64,000 nucleotides of DNA from Pachypanchax playfairii. Its lineage: Eukaryota; Chordata; Actinopteri; Cyprinodontiformes; Aplocheilidae. The notes under the pieces were generated by a model. The model was not told the origin of the DNA. It was given only the letters and a program-made list of their open reading frames with translations, and did no database searches. Position 1 is the first letter of the stretch; the number at the start of each line of letters is the position of its first letter. The stretch covers positions 1,445,540-1,509,539 of the forward strand of contig SSNP01000069.1 in NCBI GenBank assembly GCA_006937955.1, written 5' to 3'. The position numbers and the translations under genes were made by a program. Shown here piece by piece: positions 35,280 to 45,603 of this stretch.

Positions 35280-36065
35280 CGCTATGGTGAAGGGCTGGAG
35301 GGCAGCCTGGAGGACGGCCTTCGTCGGAGGTCTGGAAGGCGGCATCGTTGGAGGTGTGGAGGATGGCAGCGTCAGAGGTCTGGAGGACGGCCGTGGCATG
35401 TCTGGAATGCGGCAGCGTTGCCGGAGGTCTGGAAGGCGCAAGGCGATCAGCCGGGACCCGCGCAGAGGCTTAGGAGGACTGGCACCGGAGACTGCTGGAC
35501 CCTCGGGCAGGTTGGAACCGGGGGCTGGACCCTCTGGGGAACTGGAATTGGCTGGACTGGAACCGGCTGGTCCGGAACTGGCTGGACTGGAACCACTGGA
35601 ACCTTGTAGTGTGGAGCTGGCCCTGGAACCCTGTGGTTTGGAACCCTAGGGAGTGTGGACCTGGACACTCGGGCAGACTGGAGTGTGGACCTGGACCCTC
35701 GGGCAGACTAGAGGAGTGCCACGGGCCGCGACTTCCACAAACCCAGGAGGAGGTGCCGGAAGATTGTCGCAGACTACGATGTCCCCAAACCCAGGAGGGG
35801 GCGCCGGAGGATCGTCGCGGACAATGACGTCCCCGAACCCAGGAGGAGGCGCTGGAGGATCGTCGCATATGGCAATGTCCCGATCCCAGGAGAGAGCACC
35901 AGAGGATCGTCGCGGACGGCGATGTCCCCAAACCCTGGGGGGGGGGGCGCCAGGAGACCGGCGGAGACGAGGCTGGAAACCCCTTGGAGGCCAGCAGGAA
36001 CGAGGCTGGAAACCTGTGACAGACTGGAAACGTCGGCGGGGCCCTCTGGCCGACTGGAAACATCA
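35280..36065. repeat. GC-rich minisatellite region
   Basis: Strikingly GC-rich compared with its surroundings and built of several imperfect tandem repeats: 'ctggaggacggc' words (35300-35400), 'ggctggactggaacc' words (35515-35620), 'ctcgggcagact' words (35665-35710), and the 48-bp units below. Long frames are open on both strands because the periods are multiples of three. I do not regard them as genes. Confidence 0.75.
35762..35952. repeat. 48-bp tandem repeat, 4 units
   Basis: 'gattgtcgc' or 'gatcgtcgc' occurs at 35762, 35810, 35858 and 35905, that is every 47-48 bp, each followed by a 'tgtccccaaaccc'-like block and a G-rich tract. Confidence 0.85.
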
Positions 36066-36591
36066 GTGAACTATCAAGAAGTCAACATAAAAATGAGTGA
36101 AAATGGTACATCTGTTTCAAACTTTCTTAAAGGTGCACCACAACAACAGCCTGTGTGTGGATTACGCAGCCGAAACAACAGAACAAGGCTATTGGCTGGT
36201 AGATGTAAAAAAAAATGTCCACATCGTGCCGGTCAAAATAAAAATTTATTATATTTTACTTAAAATATAATAAAAAAAAAAAAAAGCTGTATTCTACTGT
36301 AGCTACTGTAGCCTACTCTACACCGTGTTTCGTTTCAAAAGAAAAACAGAACAAAATGGAGAAAATAACTATAAATGTCCACTATAGGACAATTCTTCAC
36401 CATTAACGTTCTAACATTATTTCAAAAAATATTTCAAAGGGTTCCTACAAGACAGCAACAACATTTGGAGTCTAAATTAATTAAACAAACTTTAGAAAGC
36501 ACATATTTATCCTCTTGCCATAAAATGGGATTCTATTGACGGACGCCATATTCAATGAAAAAAAAGAGTGGGACTTTCCAAAAATCCACCC
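36066..36591. other. Gene-free stretch
   Basis: AT-rich, nothing recognised. Confidence 0.45.
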
Positions 36592-36779
36592 TTATGGTGC
36601 GTTCACACTGGCCACTTTGTCAACATCAAGCAACGCTCATAACGCTCCAAGTTTGACGTTTGAAAGTTGAAGCTCATAACGCCTGCCAGTCAGAGCGCAT
36701 AGGCGTTAAAGCTCGTAACGCTTGACCGTTAAAAAGAGCGTGAAGGCGGGGCTTCCTTTGTTATCGAATGTTCTGAGCT

Positions 36780-36986
36780 ATGGCGGATCATATAGAGAGA
36801 GTGGCTTGGATTTATTTACTCCGTTTGTGGATACACCCCATTCTTCAGATGCGTTCTGAGTTTGAGGAGTTAAACCATTTGCTCCAGGAGCTACATATGG
36901 ATGAGGTTTGCTTCCAGCGCTACTTCCATCTGTACCACGCCCTGTTTGAAGACTTCCTGCTTCATTCAAGTACATCACTACGATGA
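36780..36986 (+). pseudogene. Harbinger transposase N-terminus (truncated)
   Basis: 68 residues starting MADHIERVAWIYLLRLW, then FEELNHLLQELHMDEVCFQR and YFHLYHALFEDFLLH. The 'FxELxxLxxELxxDxxxFxRYF' pattern is the N-terminal region preceding the DDE domain in PIF/Harbinger (HARBI1-like) nucleases, which are usually about 350 residues or more. All catalytic residues are missing and the frame stops after SLR. It has a good start context (gagctATGGCG). Expression of this stub as a protein is unlikely. Confidence 0.7.
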
Positions 36987-37036
36987 GACGCTCTGATTGG
37001 TTGACATGCCGCCTCAAGAGCGTTATGAGCGTCAAA

Positions 37037-37119
37037 AGTTCAGCTAGCTGAACTTTCTGTGTTTCGAGCTTTTCGAGCGTTTCAAGCGTCAACGCCTGAA
37101 ACGCTCGAAAAGCTTGAAA
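37037..37119. repeat. Palindromes inside the Harbinger derivative
   Basis: A perfect 18-bp palindrome lies at 37037-37054 (agttcagctagctgaact). A long hairpin follows: 37062-37088 pairs with 37093-37119 across a loop of about 4 bases, with few mismatches. Confidence 0.8.
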
Positions 37120-37250
37120 AGTTGCAGCTCATAGCGCTCACAATGCGAAGGAGAGCTGTTGACGCTGCTCTGACGGACTCCACCATAGACTTTTCATGTA
37201 AACTTGCCGCTTCTGATGTTGACGGTTGGGCCGGTGTGAACGCACCATTA

Positions 37251-38280
37251 CACATGTGGTGTCATTCAAAAGCTCTAATTGTCCTCTTTAGAGAACAAAA
37301 GGATTTTATTGGGGATGAAATGAAGATGAAATGGGGAGATATTTTGGTTAGTAAATGTCCTCCACAGACGACAAATCTGAGCTTCTGGTAGTCAGGAGGC
37401 TAACGGTTAGAAACGTATAAAGCGGCGCACATGAATGTTAGCTAAAACGCTAACATTTTATTAGCGGTGGTTAAAGACCATTTGAATTTGTTTGGCCTTA
37501 TATTTAACTGAAAAAAGAAATGACAATTTTTTTTTTAATGTTAATAAATGCTTAAATTTCTTCACAGCTTGTTTGACAGTTTGTGGTTATTTATTTGTAC
37601 TTTTTTACAGGTCCAAAAAACCCCGAGATTTTACGTGGATATAAATTTTCTTTTTAAAAATTAAAAGTGCATTTAAAAAAACCCTCCCAACTCTAGAGTT
37701 GTTACAATAATTCCTATTGCACACTGACTGAAAACAAACTATATTTATTCACAAACTTTAGTTGATCAGTTGGCTAATTTTGATTCCAGTCGTGATAAAA
37801 ATAAAAAAATAATCCAGACTCTGAAGTAACTACTTACTCTGGTTTTGGAATGATATACAGTACAAATACATGTCATTCCGAAATAGCGCTATAACTGGTG
37901 GCAGCTTGTTGGAGTAGCTCTGTGAGTTAGCTAGCATTTGCTAGCATTTTTTAAAATTCTTTTTGAGTATTTCTTGATGGTTTTTTCTTCTGGAAATGTT
38001 TTCTAAATAATTTTCTTGTGATTTGGGTGCTGTGCTGATCGAGTTTTTTGCTGGATTTGTCCCTTTTTTGCCACTTGTTATGATGCGTAACCATGGCAAC
38101 AAGAGACTTGTTTACAAGAAAGAGCAGCTAACTGACATTTCTAAGGCTGAAATAATCCTCAAATTGAAAGTCTGGATCCCTGATGAGCTCAAAAGAAGAA
38201 GACATGGATGCTGAGCAGGAGCAGAGTGAAGAGAGAGAAAGAGGAAGTTTAAACCTTCACTTCCATCAGTCATATTGACA
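37251..38280. other. Gene-free stretch
   Basis: AT-rich, with short open frames that resemble nothing known. Confidence 0.45.
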
Positions 38281-38475
38281 AATGTGAGATCTCTTTGCTA
38301 ACAAAATGGATGAACTTGAAACTCTGCTGAAGACCCAGCCAGAGTATCAGGAATGCAGCATCATGTGTTTTACTGAGACATGGCTAAAGGGACAAATCCT
38401 GGACTCCAGTGTGTCTCTGTCTGGCTTTCAAACAATACGGACAGACAGAGATTTGAAGAGGAGCGAAAAAAAAGA
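38281..38475 (+). pseudogene. LINE APE-endonuclease fragment
   Basis: The frame reads NVRSLC.NKMDELETLLKT, then CSIMCFTETWLKGQ and LSGFQTIRTDRDLK with small frame slips. The 'N-x-R-S-L' start and 'FTETWL' (containing the catalytic Glu of the APE fold) identify the endonuclease of an APE-type non-LTR element. It is cut off after RTDRD and joined directly to the ORF C-terminus, so almost the whole endonuclease and reverse transcriptase are deleted. Confidence 0.75.
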
Positions 38476-39030
38476 GGAGTTTGTCAGCTGATCACATCTG
38501 CAGTCACCTGTTGGGGAAGCAGCATCAGAGCAAGTGACATGAAGAGGCTAAACAGATGGAGGAGGACTGATTCTGTCCTGGAGACTGAACTGGAGTCTCT
38601 TGAGTTGATTGTCCAAAGGAGGATGAAGAACATGATGGAAAACCCTCATCATCCTCTTCACAACACAGTAACTCAACAACAGAGTGTCTCAGTCAGAAGA
38701 TTCTTCATAATCCACTGCAGCACAGACCGCTACAGGAGATCCTTCCTGTCCACAGCTAGAACCCTCTACAGGAGATCCTTCCTGTCCACACCTAGAACCC
38801 TCTACAGGAGATCCTTCCTGTCCACAGCTAGAACTCTCTAGAGGAGATCCTTCCTGTCCACACCTAGAACCCTCTACAGGAGATCCTTCCTGTCCACAGC
38901 TAGAACTCTCTAGAGGAGATCCTTCCTGTCCACACCTAGAACTCTCTATGGCTCCCTGAAAAAGAACTGAGCTACAACAACACTTGAATTTACCTTCAGG
39001 GATTAATAAAGTATTATTGATTTGATTTTG
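38476..39030 (+). mobile_element. LINE ORF C-terminus, minisatellite and 3' tail
   Basis: The C-terminal frame shows AVTCWGSSI, RRMKNMMENPHHPLHNTV, SVRRFFIIHCSTDRYRRSF, then the expanded repeat. The 3' UTR ('ctccctgaaaaagaactgag', 'gggattaataaagtatt') and a TTGAT-rich tail end the element. Same family as 10636-11165. Confidence 0.8.
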
Positions 39031-40128
39031 ATTGATTTTGTTTTGTGTGTTTTACAGATTATTACCTGAAGAAGCAGGAGAAATGATGACTCAAGAGTTG
39101 GCAGTTGTTTGAGCTTCGCTTTGTGAGTGGAAGCTGTAAACACGGGTTAAATGTGGGACGTCACTTGCTAACCTCTGATTGGTTCTCTTATTGTAAACGG
39201 GTAACTGAAATTTTAAACATGGACTACAAACTTACAGATCTACGCTCATTATAGAACATGGAAGAAATAATCAGTTTGAGCAAAACTCCATGTTGCTCTG
39301 TATTATTAGGTCATTTTGGTTCTGATTGATTTCTGAATTCACGTTCCAATAACTGGCATAATGTATTGTCCCTTTAATCTAAAAAGACTCTTATTTCCAC
39401 CATGTTCTTGTTCAAACTGAGATATTCAATGGCCTGATTTGTGGAAAAATACGCGCAGAACTGTGCTACTTTAGATTTCTAAGGGTTCATGCACTAAGAG
39501 GGGATAAAGCAGATGTTTATCCTCACAATGACACCTTAAAGTACCCCTATAAGTAGCCTCCACCTGAGGTGCTGATCTCAGAAAGAACGCACGATGGGAG
39601 GCCATGGGTCACTGACTGAGAAATCAGTCTTACTGACACTAATGTATTGGATTCTACATTGCTTTATTTGTATATCCAAAAATGATGCTGAAACCTGGAC
39701 ACTTGCAGGTTACTGGGTTCTGCATTCCTTCATGTGTGTTTTACACCTCACCCAATGCCTGCAGCCAAAATAACAACCACAACTACTTTATCCTCTTACC
39801 TCCTTGTCCTAATAAATTATATCTGCAGCTGTCGTACTGACGCGGGAAACATGCAGGGTGCTGAAAACTGATTTACTGGCAGAGATTTAGATTTTTCCAT
39901 TACGCTGCACACATGTTGCCAACATAGATTAGTTGGATTCAGGCCTTATTGGCCTAAACATTTAAGAAAACACCTGTGTTTATTCCACACTGTAGCTAGT
40001 TTTGTCCTTGTCATTGAAACCAGGGTAAAAAATAAAGTCAAAATAACATTGCTGATAAAGAAAAGAGAGGGACGGATATTTAAAAGTTTCAGCCATCCAA
40101 CAGGAGGAGCAGATTTTCTGCATTTTAA
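38603..40128. repeat. Duplicated segment C1, probably allelic
   Basis: 1.5 kb repeated at 40130-41782 and ending at the single N at 40129. The flank beyond the LINE (from 39057) is nearly identical in both. Confidence 0.85.
38730..38945 (+). repeat. 36-bp minisatellite, 6 units
   Basis: Six units of 'ctacaggagatccttcctgt' plus 16 bp. In the LINE frame each normal unit encodes RRSFLSTARTLY. In units carrying 'ctagagg' the Tyr codon TAC is replaced by the stop TAG, first reached at 38838-38840. Confidence 0.95.
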
Positions 40129-40256
40129 NAGTTGATTGTCCAAAGGAGGATGAAGAACATGATGGAAAACCCTCATCATCCTCTTCACAACACAGTAACT
40201 CAACAACAGAGTGTCTCAGTCAGAAGATTCTTCATAATCCACTGCAGCACAGACCG

Positions 40257-40472
40257 CTACAGGAGATCCTTCCTGTCCACAGCTAGAACCCTCTACAGGA
40301 GATCCTTCCTGTCCACACCTAGAACCCTCTAGAGGAGATCCTTCCTGTCCACACCTAGAACCCTCTAGAGGAGATCCTTCCTGTCCACACCTAGAACCCT
40401 CTACAGGAGATCCTTCCTGTCCACACCTAGAACCCTCTACAGGAGATCCTTCCTGTCCACAGCTAGAACTCT
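40257..40472 (+). repeat. 36-bp minisatellite, 6 units (second copy)
   Basis: Same unit and number as 38730-38945 but a different variant order: here 'tagagg' units are adjacent (3 and 4) rather than alternating. Confidence 0.95.
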
Positions 40473-40554
40473 CTATGGCTCCCTGAAGAAGAACTGAGCT
40501 ACAACAACACTTGAATTTCCCTTCGGGGATTAATAAAGTATTTTTGATTTGATT

Positions 40555-40708
40555 GATTGAGACTGAACTGGAGTCTCTTAAGTTGATTGTCCAAAGGAGG
40601 ATGAAGAACATGATGGCAAACCCTCATCATCCTCTTCAGAACACAGTAACTCAACAACAGAGTGTCTTCAGTCAGAAGATTCTTCATAATCCGCTGCAGC
40701 ACAGAACG
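40555..40708 (+). mobile_element. Extra LINE C-terminal fragment
   Basis: Repeats 'gactgaactggagtctctta' through 'ccgctgcagcacagaac' of the LINE C-terminus without any minisatellite units. It is fused to the tail of the preceding copy and absent from segment C1, so the two segments are not exact copies. Confidence 0.75.
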
Positions 40709-41782
40709 GATTATTACCTGAAGAAGCAGGAGAAATGATGACTCAAGAGTTGGCAGTTGTTTGAGCTTCGCTTTGTGAGTGGAAGCTGTAAACACGGGTT
40801 AAATGTGGGACGTCACTTGCTAACCTCTGATTGGTTCTCTTATTGTAAACGGGTAACTGAAATTTTAAACATGGACTACAAACTTACAGATCTACGCTCA
40901 TTATAGAACATGGAAGAAATAATCAGTTTGAGCAAAACTCCATGTTGCTCTGTATTATTAGGTCATTTTGGTTCTGATTGATTTCTGAATTCACGTTCCA
41001 ATAACTGGCATAATGTATTGTCCCTTTAATCTAAAAAGACTCTTATTTCCACCATGTTCTTGTTCAAACTGAGATATTCAATGGCCTGATTTGTGGAAAA
41101 ATACGCGCAGAACTGTGCTACTTTAGATTTCTAAGGGTTCATGCACTAAGAGGGGATAAAGCAGATGTTTATCCTCACAATGACACCTTAAAGTACCCCT
41201 ATAAGTAGCCTCCACCTGAGGTGCTGATCTCAGAAAGAACGCACGATGGGAGGCCATGGGTCACTGACTGAGAAATCAGTCTTACTGACACACTAATGTA
41301 TTGGATTCTACATTGCTTTATTTGTATATCCAAAAATGATGCTGAAACCTGGACACTTGCAGGTTACTGGGTTCTGCATTCCTTCATGTGTGTTTTACAC
41401 CTCACCCAATGCCTGCAGCCAAAATAACAACCACAACTACTTTATCCTCTTACCTCCTTGTCCTAATAAATTATATCTGCAGCTGTCGTACTGACGCGGG
41501 AAACATGCAGGGTGCTGAAAACTGATTTACTGGCAGAGATTTAGATTTTTCCATTACGCTGCACACATGTTGCCAACATAGATTAGTTGGATTCAGGCCT
41601 TATTGGCCTAAACATTTAAGAAAACACCTGTGTTTATTCCACACTGTAGCTAGTTTTGTCCTTGTCATTGAAACCAGGGTAAAAAATAAAGTCAAAATAA
41701 CATTGCTGATAAAGAAAAGAGAGGGACGGATATTTAAAAGTTTCAGCCGTCCAACAGGAGGAGCAGATTTTCTGCATTTTAA

Positions 41783-43268
41783 AAATGGAAAGAACTGATG
41801 AATACCAAACAGGAAAAGGTTAAAAGAGTTGCTGCAAAGTGTTTTCAGCGAAATCTAATCACTTCAGTACATAATTAGAAAATTACACTTAAAAGACTCG
41901 TTTGTACAGCCTCACCACAAAGTTCAGATGACTATTTTAAAACATTTTAAGTTTCTGAAACAACTTCCATGGACTGATGAAATGAAACATTCTGGTAAGA
42001 AGGAGCACAAAGGAAAGAAATAATGTTTTATTCATGCAATGATGGTGGAAAAAGGTTGGATTTCCAAAATCATTCCTTCATTTTTCATATCTGCTGCATC
42101 CTAGATTTAAAATTTGCTACTCATTAAATACTTTATGGATTCATTATGAATTCTGTTGCGCTCTTAGCAAAACTCCACATTTCACAGCTAATACAGAAAT
42201 AATCAGTGAAGCCACAGAAAAAAGTTCGGATGTTGATGGTATATCAGCCTGCGGCGGACCAACGACTACGAGCATTAACAGGACAAAGAAGATTAATACT
42301 GTATTTATAAATTTCATTTGGATGCAAATTAACCGTAAACTCTAGGTAGATGTTGTATAGGAGAGGTTCTGCAGCAGTAACCACACATGATTTAATTCAA
42401 CTGCTGTTTAATTCAGATGTGCATTAATCAATAAGCTCAGAGACACACATGGACACAGGATGTCTCCCAGTCCTGGTAGATACTGGTGTTGCAGATGGGG
42501 AAACATTCACTCTCTACATGTACAACAAAGTCAGACTCAAGGATCAGAAAACTGATAAAATGAGCATTTAATTTTCTACTTTCAATATGTTACATCTGTA
42601 TTACTAAACCTGATTATGTTTATTTATAATATAAATGTGTAAATTATTCATGGTTGATGTTATTATTTCTGTCTTTATTGGCAGCTGGAATAAAAAAGTT
42701 TCTGTACAGCTGGAAATAAATTCCGACAACTGGAATAAAATAAAATTCTTCTGTCTGTCCGCCTGAGTCAGATACTTGTTTGTGCTGCACAAAGACAAAA
42801 TAAAAACGAGTTATGTGCAAGTTTCCAGACACCAAATATGAAATCATCTACACTAACCACAGAAATCTCTTCTCATGACTAAAAGTCCAGCCTTATTTTA
42901 AAGGTTTAGGTATCATTTTTGCACAATATTGCTGAGACTGGGTTAGGATTTATTACAAGTAAATGTAGAATTATATAAAATGATGATTCTTAAACTGTGG
43001 TATAAGTACCACTGCTAGTACTCAGGTTCCCGTCAGTGGTTTTGAGTACATATTGGTATTAGCGATTTACAAGTTAAAAAACAAGCTAATTAATCATCAT
43101 ACGCTGAACTGGGATTAATATAACCGTCAGTTAAAGTCAGTCATAATGGTGGTTCTTGCTGGTTTTACTCAGCAGGATTCTGTTCTAGAACTGCGTGACA
43201 TTTTACAAAAAAACTTTTCTGCAAAGGAAAAGAAATTTTATCCGGATCTCAGTCATTGTGTTAGAATG
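41783..43268. other. Gene-free stretch
   Basis: AT-rich, nothing recognised. Confidence 0.45.
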
Positions 43269-43863
43269 TTAAAGAGTCCATTTCATACACATTTCAGGAC
43301 TTTGTGGTTATTTCTTTAGTATTAACCAGTAATATGAAACATTTTATATCTAAAAAACGTTAGTAAACACTGATTAACAGACCTTTCAATCTGTCTGCAT
43401 TAAAATTCGGGTGGTTCCGGCTCCTTCCATCAGGCTGCTTCGACAGCAGCTTGTTCATATTCATTGTTCAAATTTGCTGGACTCTGATTGGCTAACAAAC
43501 TAGCCTACGAGAACAAGGTATATACTGTTTCCTGCCCCGCTGTAAATGGCAACATCAGACATTGTGTCTTCCTGTTTGCTACGTTATGCTAACAGCTTTT
43601 AGCCAGCAGCATGCTAGGCGTGGTTTCAACTGCAGGAGCTGCCGAAAACTAACGAACAAAGGAGTTGTGACAAAACAGATACAGGCCGTTTGGACTCGGG
43701 AGAACTCGGGTGTTATCACCACCTGTGTAGTTTGAGAGATTAAAACTGAAAGAGAAGTTATTGATCTGTTTTCACACCCACTATGAAGGTAAGAACACCT
43801 GTGGAGCTAAAATATTCAACAGAAACCTCAGAAAAACAGTTTTTAATGGAAGGACCTCTTTAA
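43269..43863 (+). mobile_element. TTAA-flanked promoter-like MITE, copy 6 (full length)
   Basis: TTAA at 43269-43272 and 43860-43863; 595 bp. It has all shared blocks: 'ctgattggctaacaaact', 'ctgtttcctgccccgctg', 'agccagcagcatgctaggcg', and 'ATGAAG' followed by GTAAGAACAC at 43783-43798. It is one of the two best-preserved copies and serves as a reference for the family. Confidence 0.8.
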
Positions 43864-43989
43864 GAGTTTCACTGGTGTACAGAACTGTTAAATCTTTTAT
43901 GTCTTTGTAAAGCTCATCACTCCTTTAACTAACACACTCCCATATGTGCTTATATGTATATAAACTCATAACATTTTCTATAATTACAC

Positions 43990-44110
43990 ATCAAGAAAGG
44001 TATTGATCTTTGGATTCAGTGTCTTGCCTGGGGATAGAGATTTGTCTGAAGACTGGGAATCAAACCACCAATCTCATGAATGGTTGGCCACTAAAGCCAC
44101 TAATATAGAG
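43990..44110 (+). repeat. Decayed dispersed repeat, family B
   Basis: 'cagtgtcttgcctggggata' and 'gggaatcaaaccaccaatct' match, roughly, a common fish repeat containing 'cttgcccaaggaca' and 'gggaatcgaacc'. The class is uncertain. Confidence 0.35.
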
Positions 44111-45384
44111 CTGCGAACCGATGATGTGGTCATTTATCTAAATGGAATTAAAGGGCTGACAACAGATGGAAAAAAGCTTTCTGGATTAAATATCCTGCAC
44201 ATGACCATTAACCCTCACTGCTAACATGTAGAAAAAACATCTTTAAGAAGAGATTAGATGGTGTTATGTTTTCACTTCTCATTGTTTTTACATAGTAAAT
44301 TAAAAAAGTATGACTCACTGGCTAAAGCTACATATATAAATGAGTGTTTGAGGAAAGAAAGCAAAGTATTTCCCAAAATGTTCAACATTTTATTGCTCTG
44401 CACCACGGTGAGAATCTAAAATTCATTTTTTTCTGTATTTGTTCTCTGACCTTCTCGCTAAGCTAAAGCAGTCGGTCAAAACGTCTCAACCTTAATAATG
44501 AAGCAAGGCCCATTTTTATAAAACTGCAGTGAAGTCAGACAGAATCCCACAGACACATTGTGTCTGCTGCTGTAATTTAAAGGGCCGAGTGAACAGAAAG
44601 AAAAGAACATGGAGATTCTTAGTCACTTCTGATTTATTCTGCTTGTCACTTAAAATATTACATTATCCATTTGTTGCTCTTTCGATGACAGAACTCTTTG
44701 TGTCTTCAAAGTACAGAAGCCCCAAAATCCATTTCACCTTTTAAATGCCTTTTCTATTGTGTAAGAACCCCCAGTGCTAAAAACCACAATAGGTTTATCT
44801 GTTAAACTCACAATAGTGCAGAAGCACAATGGCCCAAATTCCTTTTGCAATTATGTGCCAAAACATAATTACTGAGAGTCGAGCACATTGCAAATAAGCC
44901 ATGAAGGAAAGTAACCTGCATCATTATCATAATAAAGAGAATCATCCATTGGTAACAGTGACAGTTAATCGAGTTAGGCCTGTTTCCTGGAACCTTTTTC
45001 TTACACGAGTTATGAAAAAAAAACATCAGCGTTGAATATATGAACCTTTGTCATTAGTTTGAAAATTTGTCATTTCTGTCAGACGTGTTTTAACCAGCAG
45101 CTGTTTTAAATCTTCTTCATCCAGTCAGTATGTTCAGTGGATTTGTAAGAACGATCCTTCTTTCCTTTGAGTCGATTACGTTTATAAGTGAAGCATGTCA
45201 AACTGTTTTCCTTCCAGATACACGTACAGCTGATAGATTCATGTGTGAGAGATAAAAACATTTTTGTAGAATAAAGTTAATCATATACTGGTTGGTTTTA
45301 ACACCCAGAAACTTAAAACATCTTGAGACGTTGTGCCTTAAGTCATGTTGGGGATTAACAGTTGCATTGTTGACAGATAAGTCT
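44111..45384. other. Gene-free stretch downstream of iars1
   Basis: AT-rich intergenic DNA with no recognised feature. The iars1 3' UTR should end within about 30 bp of 45385. Confidence 0.45.
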
Positions 45385-45390
45385 TTTATT
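45385..45390 (-). promoter_or_regulatory. iars1 poly(A) signal candidate
   Basis: AATAAA on the minus strand, about 130 nt after the stop codon. It is the first canonical signal I see downstream, so the 3' UTR would be about 150 nt. Confidence 0.55.
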
Positions 45391-45520
45391 GTTGCATCAA
45401 CATTAAAAAATAAAAGCATCTAAACATATAACTTCCCTTCATGTTGTAAGAAATTCATGAGTGGGGTTTTGCTGGCAGGTGGAGTCTGAGACAAACGTTC
45501 CTGAGACGGTTTTGGTTGTT

Positions 45521-45603
45521 TTAGGATTCGGCGGTGGTGGGAAGAACTTTCACATAAAGAGTTTTGGTGTTGAGAGACTCTACTGACGAATCAACTGGCA
45601 GTT
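45521..45603 (-). CDS. iars1: iars1 terminal coding exon
   Basis: 83 nt encoding LPVDSSVESLNTKTLYVKVL and PTTAES, then TAA at 45521-45523. The acceptor is ..TTTTTCAG and the first codon is split (G plus AA, Glu). The KTLYVKVL strand is a third, half copy of the UNE-I module. Confidence 0.96.

Larger units (their letters stand above)
36595..37247 (+). mobile_element. Harbinger deletion derivative, 653 bp
   Basis: TTA target duplications at 36592-36594 and 37248-37250 enclose inverted ends TGGTGCGTTCACACTGGCC and the complement of GGCCGGTGTGAACGCACCA, with a second shared block 'gtcaacatca' further in. A 3-bp TTA duplication is diagnostic of PIF/Harbinger. The interior holds only the start of a transposase, then a palindrome-rich segment. 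Confidence 0.85.
40130..41782. repeat. Duplicated segment C2, probably allelic
   Basis: Second copy of 38603-40128. It differs in the order of minisatellite variants and carries an extra LINE fragment at 40555-40708. Confidence 0.85.

Noticed and set aside
35076..35649. Long overlapping frames as a repeat-rich protein gene
   Set aside because: They consist of a pentanucleotide repeat read as MLCYV plus a minisatellite, and are open on both strands because of period length.
38281..38841. Domesticated LINE-derived gene joining endonuclease and C-terminus
   Set aside because: The catalytic region is deleted, frames slip at the junction, and the copy ends in a normal LINE 3' tail.
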